Shown in pieces: positions 9,845 to 18,589 of a stretch of DNA of 64,000 nucleotides (positions within the stretch are counted from its first letter, which is position 1; every line of letters begins with the position of its first letter). The DNA is taken from positions 1,612,001 to 1,676,000 of the forward strand of contig JBDXFZ010000146.1 of assembly GCA_039990395.1 (NCBI GenBank), read 5' to 3'. Below the pieces are notes generated by a model. It did no database searches. It saw nothing but the letters and a program-made list of their open reading frames with translations, and was not told the DNA's origin. The translations under genes and the position numbers were made by a program. The DNA is from CALINF01 sp039990395. GTDB lineage: Bacteria > Pseudomonadota > Gammaproteobacteria > Pseudomonadales > Halieaceae.

Positions 9845-10537
9845 CTACCAATCGTGCGTTGTCCCGTTCCAGTTCCAGAAGCTGCCTGTGTTTGAAGCTT
9901 CGAGCTTACCTACAGTTTGAATAATTCCCTGCGCACTCTCTATCGCCGTTAGATCGGCGGCCTGCCCTCCCATATCAGTCTGCACCCAGCCCGGATGAAT
10001 GAGGCATACGAGAATATCTTCACCCGCTAGCTCGATGGCTGCCATGCGCATGAATTTGTTGAGCGCTGCCTTGGAACTGCAGTAAGCATAGGCCACTGTC
10101 ATATCCAAAGATAAAGCGCCCATTTGACTGGTGATGTTGACCACTTTTGCAGTCTCCGCAGCGCGCAGATTAGGCAAAAGCGCCTGCATAACTCGCACCG
10201 GCGCAAAAGTATTGATATTCATGGTTTCCGCCCAGCCGTCAAAATCCATCACAAGAGCTGACTGCTCTTCTCTGGGAGGGCCGCCCGTACCTGCATTGTT
10301 AACCAAGATGTCGACAGTAACGCCCGACAACTGTTCCGCTAACGAGTCCACAGAGTTGCCATCGCCTACAGAAACTTCCACCAATTGGACATCATGAGTT
10401 TTGGCTAGATCGACTAGCTCGGCAGCCCCTGCTGTATCTCGGCAGCAAGCGTATACCTTATGCCCCTGCGCGGCATAGTGACGAGCAAGTTCCAGCCCGA
10501 TTCCACGGTTAGCGCCAGTAATCACAATATTTGACAT
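9845..10537 (-). CDS. Short-chain dehydrogenase/reductase
   Basis: A 230-residue NAD(P)-binding Rossmann enzyme. The cofactor motif TGANRGIG begins at residue 6, the structural NNAG motif is present (LVNNAGTG), and the catalytic YxxxK appears as YCSSK. The start at 10537 has GAGG ten bases upstream and places the first beta-strand immediately after the Met; the longer open frame upstream is not needed. The single-domain size and the large helix-rich middle part resemble carbonyl reductase or C-factor-like SDRs. The substrate is unknown. It is convergent with ubiX and divergent from the DUF389 gene. Confidence 0.87.
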   Translation of the reverse strand: MSNIVITGANRGIGLELARHYAAQGHKVYACCRDTAGAAELVDLAKTHDVQLVEVSVGDGNSVDSLAEQLSGVTVDILVNNAGTGGPPREEQSALVMDFDGWAETMNINTFAPVRVMQALLPNLRAAETAKVVNITSQMGALSLDMTVAYAYCSSKAALNKFMRMAAIELAGEDILVCLIHPGWVQTDMGGQAADLTAIESAQGIIQTVGKLEASNTGSFWNWNGTTHDW

Positions 10538-10729
10538 GACAAACCTCAATGAACAATTTGATGAACGTAGACCAAAGCTTATGAGCAACTCTACGTGGGA
10601 TGCAAGCAGCAATACCTGAAAAACATATCCAAGTTGCGCTTACCCGACTCGGGCTGCAGCAATCAATGTTGCTGTAAGTCTTTCGACGGCAACTTATACT
10701 GTGTTTACACCACGCCAAGGACACACCGA

Positions 10730-12136
10730 ATGAGCAAATTCAGCCTGCAACAGATGCTCGCAGACAGAGGGTTGTCTCCTGAAGAGAGACGAGAGGTGCT
10801 CGAAGACCTGTTTGTGTTCGGCAAAAAGAACCGCAACCCCTATCTCGTGCGTATGAGCATACTTCTGGTTCTGTCCACAATGATTGCTACCGCTGGCCTC
10901 CTGTCTGATTCCGCGGCAGTTGTTATTGGCGCAATGCTGGTGGCGCCACTCATGAATCCGGTGATGGCCGCCGCTGGAGCCGTTGTTATGGGCTGGCCAG
11001 GTCGATTCTATAGCGCATTATGGCTGGTAACCGCCATGGGATTGGGTGCCCTACTGCTCTCTTCACTCATCACCGTTGTGTCGCCAGATCTGGTCTTTCT
11101 TCCAGAGCAGGTACTAGCGCGAACACGCCCTACCTTTTACGACCTGTTAATCGCCCTGGCAGCGGGCTCGGCTGGCGCTTATACCATTACCCGAAAAGAG
11201 ACCAGTGCAATTCCAGGTGTAGCCGTAGCTGTTGCACTGCTACCACCGCTTGCCTCGGCGGGTATCCTACTGACCAGTGCAGAGAACGAACTCGCGCTAC
11301 GGGCAGTTGTACTGTTCTTAACCAACCTGATTGCCATGATCTTGGCGGGCGCACTAACGTTCATGGCTGTCGGAGTCTCTCCTGCAACGGCGAGAAAAGC
11401 GACAGCGGCATTTGTTCGCAACCAACTTTCTCTCTTTCTGATGCTTACTATCGCTGTTTCCGTACCGCTATGGTTCTACAGCGAAAAAATTCTTTTTAAC
11501 GCGCGCTACAAAGCAGCCAAATCAGAGATCCTCCAAAGCTGGCTTAAAGCCAGCGAATTAGAGCTTGTAGACATTGAAATTCTACAAGAGCGAAGGAAGG
11601 TTTATCTCGCACTAGAGGGTCCCTCTCCGCCTGTTTCTCTGGGCGAGCTTTACCAGCAGTTAGCCGAGTCTGCCACCGACTGGGCGCAAGGAGACTTCAC
11701 CATTGAGTACACATGGACCCAGAAGGTTACCGGACTATGGCCTCAAACAGGCACGTCAATAGGCGACATTGCAAAAAACGCCGAGATCAGCATAGACAAA
11801 TTGACAGCAGGCACCTGGCGTTGGGAAGCGACCCAATACAACGCAGAGTCATCTGCACGCCCTGATGGGAAAGATCAGTACACTGTATTGTTCAAAGCTT
11901 CCGGTAAGTTCGACGTCGCCGCGCCCTGCGGCCGCTGGACGGGAAAGTACAGCTTTGGAGGTCGGTCCCTGGATATTGAAATGAACCGCAACTGGTTTTC
12001 GGGTTGCCGTAGAGATCCTGCGTTAAAAATATTTCTTGATGATCTTGATCGTGCGCGAGGCGCTTTTGTCGACGAGAGTGGACTGCAAATTACGCTCGCG
12101 GGAAGCGAGGGCATCATGCACTTCAAGCTCAAATGA
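10730..12136 (+). CDS. DUF389 membrane protein fused to a META/HslJ-like domain
   Basis: A 468-residue protein starting at the ATG at 10730 (AAGG nine bases upstream). After a cytoplasmic N-terminus, residues ~42-260 contain about six hydrophobic helices with the DUF389 hallmarks SDSAAVVIGAMLVAPLMNP and AIPGVAVAVALLPPLA. A long soluble part follows the last helix. Its final ~110 residues (about 360-468) read like a META/HslJ domain: a GTWRWEA opening, an F-x-G-x-F strand, a PCGRWTGKY segment, a second Cys in FSGCRRDP, then FLDDLDRARGAF and a terminal hydrophobic strand. That fusion is my reading from pattern, not from a profile search. Function unknown; DUF389 proteins are uncharacterised and META domains are often envelope-associated. 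Confidence 0.82.
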   Translation: MSKFSLQQMLADRGLSPEERREVLEDLFVFGKKNRNPYLVRMSILLVLSTMIATAGLLSDSAAVVIGAMLVAPLMNPVMAAAGAVVMGWPGRFYSALWLVTAMGLGALLLSSLITVVSPDLVFLPEQVLARTRPTFYDLLIALAAGSAGAYTITRKETSAIPGVAVAVALLPPLASAGILLTSAENELALRAVVLFLTNLIAMILAGALTFMAVGVSPATARKATAAFVRNQLSLFLMLTIAVSVPLWFYSEKILFNARYKAAKSEILQSWLKASELELVDIEILQERRKVYLALEGPSPPVSLGELYQQLAESATDWAQGDFTIEYTWTQKVTGLWPQTGTSIGDIAKNAEISIDKLTAGTWRWEATQYNAESSARPDGKDQYTVLFKASGKFDVAAPCGRWTGKYSFGGRSLDIEMNRNWFSGCRRDPALKIFLDDLDRARGAFVDESGLQITLAGSEGIMHFKLK

Positions 12137-12288
12137 CTCGATAGCCCGCTAAGGACTCTAGTATTGATCTAGATCCCCACCAACAAGGCTCTAGCAGTGA
12201 GAATATGACAATTCAGTCGCAGCTCACTCGCATCAGCGCGCCAGCGAGACAACTAAAGCGGCGCTACCATCATGCTGTGTGCCTATTG

Positions 12289-13716
12289 CTATGGTGTTCG
12301 GATAACCAGCAACCTGAGCTCAGTCATATCCTCGATAGCAAATTTCACACCCTCTCGCCCAAGTCCGCTATCTTTTACGCCGCCATAAGGCATATTGTCG
12401 ACACGCCATGAAGGGACATCGCCAATAACTACGCCACCTACTTCAAGGGTGTCCCAGGCACGATTCATTTTGTACAAATCGCGTGTAAAAATTCCTGCTT
12501 GCAGTCCAAAGTCGCTGTCGTTGATAGACGCCAGCGCGTCATCAAAGTCTGAGAACTCTGATAGAACGGCCACAGGTCCAAATGCCTCTTTGCGATTAAT
12601 CACTGCGTTGTCTGGTACATTTTCTAGAACGGTCGCATCAAGCATTGCACCATCACGGGTGCCACCGCTTAGCACCTGTGCACCCTCGTCAACCGCCTCA
12701 TGGATCCATTCCTGTAACCGTTTGGCTTCACTTTCAGCAATCATGGGTCCAATGAAAGTGTTCTCGTTGAGTGGATCACCGCTAACCAGGGCATTGGTAG
12801 CCTCTATAAATCGGCTTTTGAACTCATCGTAGATTTCCTGATGCACCATGATGCGCTGGACACCGATACAGCTTTGGCCAGATTGATAGAACGCACCAAA
12901 AATAATTCGTTCAACCGCGTCTTCGAGGTCTGTGTCAGCATCTACCACCACTGCCGCATTGCCGCCAAGCTCTAATACCACAGGCTTCTTTCCCGCCTTC
13001 GCTTTCAGATTCCAGCCAACGTCGGGCGACCCGGTGAAACTCAGCAACTTCAGCCTGTCGTCCACGGTAAACAAGTCCGCGCCATCGCGGCTACAGGGAA
13101 GAATCGAAAATGCACCAGCAGGAAGATTTGTTTCGGCCAGTACCTCACCAATCAACAACGCACCAATAGGCGTTCGGCTAGCGGGCTTCATAACAAAGGG
13201 GCAACCAGCAGCTATCGCTGGTGCTATCTTGTGCGCGGCTAGGTTTAGTGGAAAGTTGAAGGGGGATATAAACGAACACGGCCCAATTGGAACACGCTTA
13301 TACATACCTCGATAGCCACGGGCGCGCGGCGCAATCTCGAGGTTCATCACCTCACCACCAATGCGTACAGACTCTTCGGCCGCAATCCGAAACGTATCTA
13401 TGAGTCGAGATACTTCGCCCCTTGCATCCTTAATCGGTTTCCCCGCCTCTATACACAGAGCAAGTGCAAGTTCCTCAAAGCGATCAGTGAAGCGCTTCAC
13501 ACAGTGGTTTAGCACATCCTGACGCTCATAAGGCGCCATCTCAGCCATTGCTTCTGTGGCCTGAACGGCGGCAGCAATGCCTTGGTCTATATGCTCGCTA
13601 CTGGCGAGTGACACTCTTGTGGCCACATCGCCCGTGTACTTATTGGTCACCTCGAGATCGGTGTTTGGCTGCTCTGCGCGATTAGCCAAGTAAAACGGAT
13701 ACGTATCCCGCAACAT
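12289..13716 (-). CDS. NAD(P)-dependent aldehyde dehydrogenase
   Basis: A 475-residue aldehyde dehydrogenase that oxidises an aldehyde to the acid. The catalytic cysteine lies in GQSCIGVQR, the general-base glutamate in VLELGGNAAVVV, and the cofactor-site segment ISPFNFPLNL is present. The full-length size and the start at 13716, preceded by GGAG, are normal for the family. It lies 20 bases downstream of the ThDP-enzyme gene on the same strand, so the two are probably co-transcribed, and the aldehyde may be made or consumed by that enzyme. The exact substrate is not readable; lactaldehyde- or semialdehyde-type enzymes are closest by general sequence character. Confidence 0.9.
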   Translation of the reverse strand: MLRDTYPFYLANRAEQPNTDLEVTNKYTGDVATRVSLASSEHIDQGIAAAVQATEAMAEMAPYERQDVLNHCVKRFTDRFEELALALCIEAGKPIKDARGEVSRLIDTFRIAAEESVRIGGEVMNLEIAPRARGYRGMYKRVPIGPCSFISPFNFPLNLAAHKIAPAIAAGCPFVMKPASRTPIGALLIGEVLAETNLPAGAFSILPCSRDGADLFTVDDRLKLLSFTGSPDVGWNLKAKAGKKPVVLELGGNAAVVVDADTDLEDAVERIIFGAFYQSGQSCIGVQRIMVHQEIYDEFKSRFIEATNALVSGDPLNENTFIGPMIAESEAKRLQEWIHEAVDEGAQVLSGGTRDGAMLDATVLENVPDNAVINRKEAFGPVAVLSEFSDFDDALASINDSDFGLQAGIFTRDLYKMNRAWDTLEVGGVVIGDVPSWRVDNMPYGGVKDSGLGREGVKFAIEDMTELRLLVIRTP

Positions 13717-13736
13717 AGTACTGAGTCTCCTAATTT

Positions 13737-15374
13737 CTAAAGCTCGGCACTGAGCCGCTTAATTTCGTGATTGAGTATGCGATCGTTATCGGAGTAATCA
13801 ACAGGCATATCGATGAGGTGGACACCATGCTCCTGCTGACACTTCAGAAGCAGCGGTAAAAGTTCCTCTGCAGATTCTACTCGATGACCTTGCGCGCCAT
13901 AGCTCTGGGCATACTTTACGAAATCGGGATTGCCATAGTCGAGACCATAGTTCTCGAACCCCATATTCGCCTGTTTCCACTTGATCATGCCATAGGCGTC
14001 GTCTCTTAGAATCAACACACTAAGGTGTAGGTCGAGTCGCACTGCTGTCTCGAGTTCCTGCGAATTCATCATAAAACCGCCGTCACCACAGATCGCCAAT
14101 ACGGGTCTGTCCGGGTAGACCATTTTGGCCGCCATGGCAGAGGGCAATCCCGCGCCCATAGTAGCCAGGGCATTATCAAGCAATACGGTATTGGGCATGG
14201 ACGCACGATAGTTACGAGCAAACCAGATTTTGTACACGCCGTTATCCAACGCGATGATGCCTTCGGGAGGCATAGCTTTTCGAATATCTGCAACAGCACG
14301 CTGGGGATAGACTGGAAAGCGGCTGTCTTCACTGCCTTCCAAAATATGGGCATCGTGAGCGTCCCTTGCGTGCATGATGTGACTAAAGTCCCAGTTCGGC
14401 TGAGGCTGCAATCGCTCTTTCATTTGCCAAATGCTGTTCGCGATATCCCCCACCACCTCAACCTGAGGAAAATAGACGGGGTCGACACTGGCACCACCAA
14501 AATTAACATGAATAACTTTGACGTTGGCATCCATGAAGAACGGAGGCTTTTCTACCACGTCGTGACCAACGTTGATGATGAGATCGGCCGCATCGATTGC
14601 CCGGTGAACAAAATCACCCGCAGAGAGCGATGCATTACCCAAAAACAGCGCGTTGTTCTCGTCTACAACGCCTTTACCCATCTGAGTAGTAACAAACGGG
14701 ATTCCCGTTTTTCCGATAAACTCAGTCAACATTTTGCTTGTGAGTTTTCGATTAGCGCCTGCGCCGATCAAAAGTACAGGGCTACGCGACTCCTCGATCA
14801 ATGTTACTGCACGTATGACCCCTTTCTCCTCGGCAACAGGTCGCCGCTGCACACTCGCTGCGATGACTTGCTCGTCGGTCTCTTCGTCTGCGATATCCTC
14901 AGGTAGCTCAAGATGCACTGCTCCCGGGCGCTCAACCTCCGCTAGCCGAAAAGCTTCTCGCACGCGCGAGGGGATGTTGTCACCCGCAACAATCTGTCGT
15001 GTGTATTTGGTGATCGACTGCATCATGTCGCATACGTCGATAATCTGAAACTGCCCTTGTTTGCTTGATTTTACGGGCTTCTGTCCAGTTATCATCATCA
15101 TGGGCATAGCGCCAAGCTGGGCGTAAGCCGCGGCGGTTACAAAATTGGTTGCACCTGGCCCCAGCGTAGCCATACAAACGCCTGTTTTACCCGTTAAACG
15201 ACCATAGGTCGCTGCCATAAAACCACCAGCCTGCTCATGGCGCACAAGAATGAGCCTGATGGAGGAATTACGTAAGGATTCGAGCATATCGAGGTTCTCT
15301 TCCCCCGGAATAGCAAAGATGTATTCTACTCCCTCAGCTTCCAATGCCCTGATAAATAAGTCTGATGCTTTCAT
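13737..15374 (-). CDS. Acetolactate synthase large-subunit-like ThDP enzyme
   Basis: A 545-residue thiamine-diphosphate enzyme of the acetolactate synthase family. The N-terminal active-site glutamate is in RHEQAGG (Glu47), and the ThDP/Mg site GDGGFMMNSQELETAVR is present near residue 430. The ATG at 15374 follows GGAG by about seven bases; a much longer upstream open frame is not conserved-looking. No small regulatory subunit gene (ilvH) is adjacent, so a catabolic or catabolite-forming role is as likely as branched-chain amino acid synthesis. It is paired in an operon with the aldehyde dehydrogenase downstream. Confidence 0.87.
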   Translation of the reverse strand: MKASDLFIRALEAEGVEYIFAIPGEENLDMLESLRNSSIRLILVRHEQAGGFMAATYGRLTGKTGVCMATLGPGATNFVTAAAYAQLGAMPMMMITGQKPVKSSKQGQFQIIDVCDMMQSITKYTRQIVAGDNIPSRVREAFRLAEVERPGAVHLELPEDIADEETDEQVIAASVQRRPVAEEKGVIRAVTLIEESRSPVLLIGAGANRKLTSKMLTEFIGKTGIPFVTTQMGKGVVDENNALFLGNASLSAGDFVHRAIDAADLIINVGHDVVEKPPFFMDANVKVIHVNFGGASVDPVYFPQVEVVGDIANSIWQMKERLQPQPNWDFSHIMHARDAHDAHILEGSEDSRFPVYPQRAVADIRKAMPPEGIIALDNGVYKIWFARNYRASMPNTVLLDNALATMGAGLPSAMAAKMVYPDRPVLAICGDGGFMMNSQELETAVRLDLHLSVLILRDDAYGMIKWKQANMGFENYGLDYGNPDFVKYAQSYGAQGHRVESAEELLPLLLKCQQEHGVHLIDMPVDYSDNDRILNHEIKRLSAEL

Positions 15375-15675
15375 GCCTATCTCCGAGAAACTCAATACTG
15401 AACATAAAGTGGACAAATACGTTACCAATCCAGTCAAGCACAGTATGTTCGTTCTCGCCAGTTCAGACAGGCAGACAGCTACAAAAAGTGGTGAACCAGC
15501 ACTAGCTGAATGCTCAGCAGCGCCTGAGCGGCAGAAAAATGGCTGCAATCGCGCCTGGCATGCTCGGGATACAAATGCCGATGCTGGAAAGATGCGCAAG
15601 CCCTGAAACTTCTGCGCTGGTATTGGGTCGGAGATATCAGACGACCTCTTTTAACACCCGACAGGAGCGACAGGC

Positions 15676-16455
15676 ATGCCCCGCCTAATCAGACACGTGA
15701 GCGGCCTCGCTGCACTCATTTCGAGTCTTGCTATAAGCTCCGCCTCACTTGCTGACGCACAAACTCAGTATGAGACGGCAAACACTGCTTGGGGTAAAGT
15801 ACTGGAAGAGTATGTAGACAGCGAAGGGCGTACCAATTTTATTGCACTGTCAAAAAACATGTCTGACCTTGATGAGTATGTTGAAACAATTGCAGAGCTT
15901 GGCCCTAACTCCAACCCTGATCTTTTCGATACTGACGAAAAAATCATGGCTTACCACATCAACACCTACAACGCGCTGGCCATGAAAGGCGTCATCGACC
16001 GTGGCATTCCCGATGGCTTCACCTCATTCATCAAAAGAGCATCATTTTTTAAGTTCAGAAAGGTACGTCTGGACGGAGACAATACTGATCTACACACATA
16101 CGAGAACGAAGTGATCCGGCCACTAAATGAGCCACGCTCGCACTTTGCACTAAACTGTATGGTTCGCGATTGTCCACGACTACCCCAAGAACCGTTTACA
16201 GCTGAAAGGCTCGATGCATCGTTGAGCGAACTAACTCGCGAATTTTTTAGCAAGACGAAAAATTTGCGGATCGACCACGAACGTAAACGCATATGGATCT
16301 CCTCAATTCTCGACTTCTACACCAAAGATTTTGTGAGCTCCGGCCGCAGTGCTGATCTGCCCGACTACATCAATCCATACCTAGACACGCCACTGCCCCA
16401 AGACTACAGCGTGCACTATATAGATTATGATTGGCGCATCAATCAATCACCTTGA
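15676..16455 (+). CDS. Exported DUF547 protein
   Basis: A 259-residue protein with an N-terminal signal peptide (hydrophobic core LAALISSLAISSASLA, cleavage near SLADA). The DUF547 signature is clear: AYHINTYNALAMKG, then HFALNCMVRDCPRL with the conserved His-Phe-x-x-Asn-Cys, and a C-terminal ILDFYTKDF segment. An AGGAG lies upstream of the ATG. DUF547 proteins are secreted or periplasmic and have no established biochemical activity that I know of. It is divergent from the ThDP-enzyme operon and convergent with PPK2. Confidence 0.85.
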   Translation: MPRLIRHVSGLAALISSLAISSASLADAQTQYETANTAWGKVLEEYVDSEGRTNFIALSKNMSDLDEYVETIAELGPNSNPDLFDTDEKIMAYHINTYNALAMKGVIDRGIPDGFTSFIKRASFFKFRKVRLDGDNTDLHTYENEVIRPLNEPRSHFALNCMVRDCPRLPQEPFTAERLDASLSELTREFFSKTKNLRIDHERKRIWISSILDFYTKDFVSSGRSADLPDYINPYLDTPLPQDYSVHYIDYDWRINQSP

Positions 16456-16671
16456 GATTGATACGAACGCCGTCAAGATTATGGCGGCCGATAAATCAGT
16501 GGCTCCACCCGATCACTGCGGTGCTGACACAATATTCAGCTTGGCACAGGGATAGAGTAATAAGCACATTCAGCAGTTGATTATTCATTAATCCAGCCTG
16601 TTATGTGAAGGTGCCAGCATCCCCCCCAAGCGGTTAGGCTCCGCTATCGCGCTCGCAGATCACGGGAACTG

Positions 16672-17619
16672 CTACCAGGTACTGAGTGAGGGCCCAAGAA
16701 TATGCCTGCTCCGACCAATCACGTGGGAACTTTGGCCCACTATCAGAGGATCTGTCGCCACCACTTCCAGATTTTTACCCGGATAATTTAGGGTAGAAAG
16801 GAAATGTTGCATGCATGCCAAGCGAGCTCTTTTCTTATCGGATGATTTGACAATGGTCCAGGGCGCGTCCGCGGTATCTGTATAGAAGAACATCGCCTCC
16901 TTAGCCTCTGTGTACTCATCCCATTTGTCCAGCGACGCTCTATCCACTGGGGATAACTTCCACTGCTTCAAGGGGTCGTTAGCACGCTTATCGAAGCGCA
17001 GATGCTGCTCCTGTTGTGTTACAGAAAACCAGTACTTAAAGAGATGGACACCGCTTCGTGTAATCATCCGCTCCATTTCGGGCGTCTGACGCATGAATTC
17101 CAGATACTCCTCGGGTGTGCAAAACTCCATCACCCGTTCAACGCCAGCTCGGTTGTACCAGCTGCGGTCGAACATCACGATCTCTCCGCGTGTGGGAAAA
17201 TGATTAATATAGCGTTGAAAATACCACTGACCTTTCTCCAGGTCGGTGGGCTTCTCCAATGCAACAACGCGCGCTCCGCGAGGGTTCAAGTGCTCCATAA
17301 AGCGTTTGATAGTGCCACCCTTACCCGCCGCATCGCGACCTTCAAACAGTACCATCACCTTCTGACCGGTTTCTTTAACCCAGCGCTGCACTTTCAGTAG
17401 CTCTACCTGCAATGCCCGTTTGGTCTGCTCATACTCCTGAGCACCCATTTTGGAGGTATAGGGATAAATACCACTGATGAACAGATCGCGAATGGCTTCA
17501 GGGGTATCAAGCGTACCTACGAGCTCGGCCTTCAACTCGGGCGCACTTATCGCCTCCGGGTCGATGTCTTCGAGTTGCGGTTTTTCACTGACAATGGGTT
17601 GTACATTCTGATCGGGCAC
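16672..17619 (-). CDS. ppk2: Polyphosphate kinase 2
   Basis: A 315-residue PPK2-family enzyme that transfers phosphate between polyphosphate and nucleotides. Walker A reads GRDAAGKGG at residues 94-102 and the second nucleotide motif FDRSWYNRAG at about 150-159; the lid segment with basic residues is intact. I chose the GTG at 17619 because AGGAG (17627-17631) sits seven bases upstream of it. An ATG that overlaps this GTG is out of frame, and an in-frame ATG at 17637 lies upstream of the ribosome site. Single-domain length fits class I PPK2. It is the only phosphate-metabolism gene nearby. Confidence 0.9.
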   Translation of the reverse strand: MPDQNVQPIVSEKPQLEDIDPEAISAPELKAELVGTLDTPEAIRDLFISGIYPYTSKMGAQEYEQTKRALQVELLKVQRWVKETGQKVMVLFEGRDAAGKGGTIKRFMEHLNPRGARVVALEKPTDLEKGQWYFQRYINHFPTRGEIVMFDRSWYNRAGVERVMEFCTPEEYLEFMRQTPEMERMITRSGVHLFKYWFSVTQQEQHLRFDKRANDPLKQWKLSPVDRASLDKWDEYTEAKEAMFFYTDTADAPWTIVKSSDKKRARLACMQHFLSTLNYPGKNLEVVATDPLIVGQSSHVIGRSRHILGPSLSTW

Positions 17620-18140
17620 ATGCGTTCTCCTGTGCAAATAGAGCTATAAAGCCACAATTGCTGATAGTAGAACAATGACACGCGTCAAGCATGGGAACGT
17701 TACATCCCCTTAACCGCCAGACAGATCAACCTCGCGGAGACTAATCTGGAGCGGTAGAACCAACATAGCAGACTGAATTTGTTTATTGTCCCAGAGAGCC
17801 ATCGGGCATGATCGCCCCCACTCGCCCCCCCTGAGGTCAGTCAGGCCGGTATCGGTGCCCTTAAGCGTTTCCCCGCTAAGTAGGGTAGATACCAGCACCA
17901 GCCCTTTGAGAGACACCTCATATGCCTAAAAGGCCCTGCAGTGCAAAAAAAGCGGGTCTTGTGTTGTTTCGCATGCTCAAAGCTCACTTCCATGGCATTG
18001 ATCTGAGATTCGTATTGTAACGACGGAAGGCCTCGTTAGACCTGGGTCCGGCGTTCAGACAGATCATATTGACCAATCCATGCCATAGAATCGCAGGAAA
18101 AAACGGGGTACCACGATGGCTCCCATCAACCACCTGCCTG
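17620..18140 (-). other. Intergenic region without a supportable gene
   Basis: About 520 bases between the start of ppk2 and the end of the small membrane protein gene. Short open frames exist on both strands, but none has a ribosome site plus a protein-like composition. The ppk2 ribosome site lies at its left end and its promoter should lie there too. I saw no clear hairpin with a T-tract, no direct repeat longer than chance, and no RNA gene. Confidence 0.5.
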
Positions 18141-18512
18141 TTATTCAAGGCTTGCTTTCGGTCGCCGCTTCCTAGACCGTATGAAGAGTGCCACACCCAG
18201 AGAAATCATTCCCGCCACGCAACCGGTCAAGATGGCTTCGGTAGCAAAAGACCCGAATGATCCAGGATGCACATAAAAATCGGCCACGGCTGTACACACA
18301 CCTAACAGCAAAGGCATTGCCCAGAAGCGTTGGAACTGGGCAAACCACGCAACAAGAAATGCCATACCGCCGGCAATGACGCCTGTTTGAGCGGCTATGA
18401 GCAAATGTGCGCCTGTCATACTCAGCAGGATGCTACCTTGGCCCATTACCAACAAACAGGCCGCAGTGGACTCTGACACGCCTTCTACAAAAGACTTACC
18501 GTTTTTCTTCAC
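18141..18512 (-). CDS. Small hydrophobic membrane protein, function unknown
   Basis: A 123-residue frame with a short basic N-terminus, about three to four hydrophobic stretches (AACLLVMGQGSILLSM, TGVIAGGMAFLVAWF, MPLLLGVCTAVADFYV, ILTGCVAGMISLGVALFI) and a basic RSRKRRPKAS tail, a pattern expected for an inner-membrane protein with a cytoplasmic C-terminus. I do not recognise a named family. It lies 77 bases downstream of the RND pump stop on the same strand and might be read through from it. The composition argues that it is real. Confidence 0.6.
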   Translation of the reverse strand: MKKNGKSFVEGVSESTAACLLVMGQGSILLSMTGAHLLIAAQTGVIAGGMAFLVAWFAQFQRFWAMPLLLGVCTAVADFYVHPGSFGSFATEAILTGCVAGMISLGVALFIRSRKRRPKASLE

Positions 18513-18589
18513 AAACCTATCCGACTTTTCTACAGAACAGGTTCAGTATGAGCGTGCCACGATAAAAAAGTTCCAGCCACCATTGCTGA

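Noticed and set aside
14346..14906. A 186-codon plus-strand frame opposite the ThDP enzyme.
   Set aside because: It is antisense to conserved sequence and has an implausible composition.
17710..17916. A 68-codon minus-strand frame in the ppk2 upstream gap.
   Set aside because: No convincing start, ribosome site or recognisable sequence; listed only as an intergenic region.
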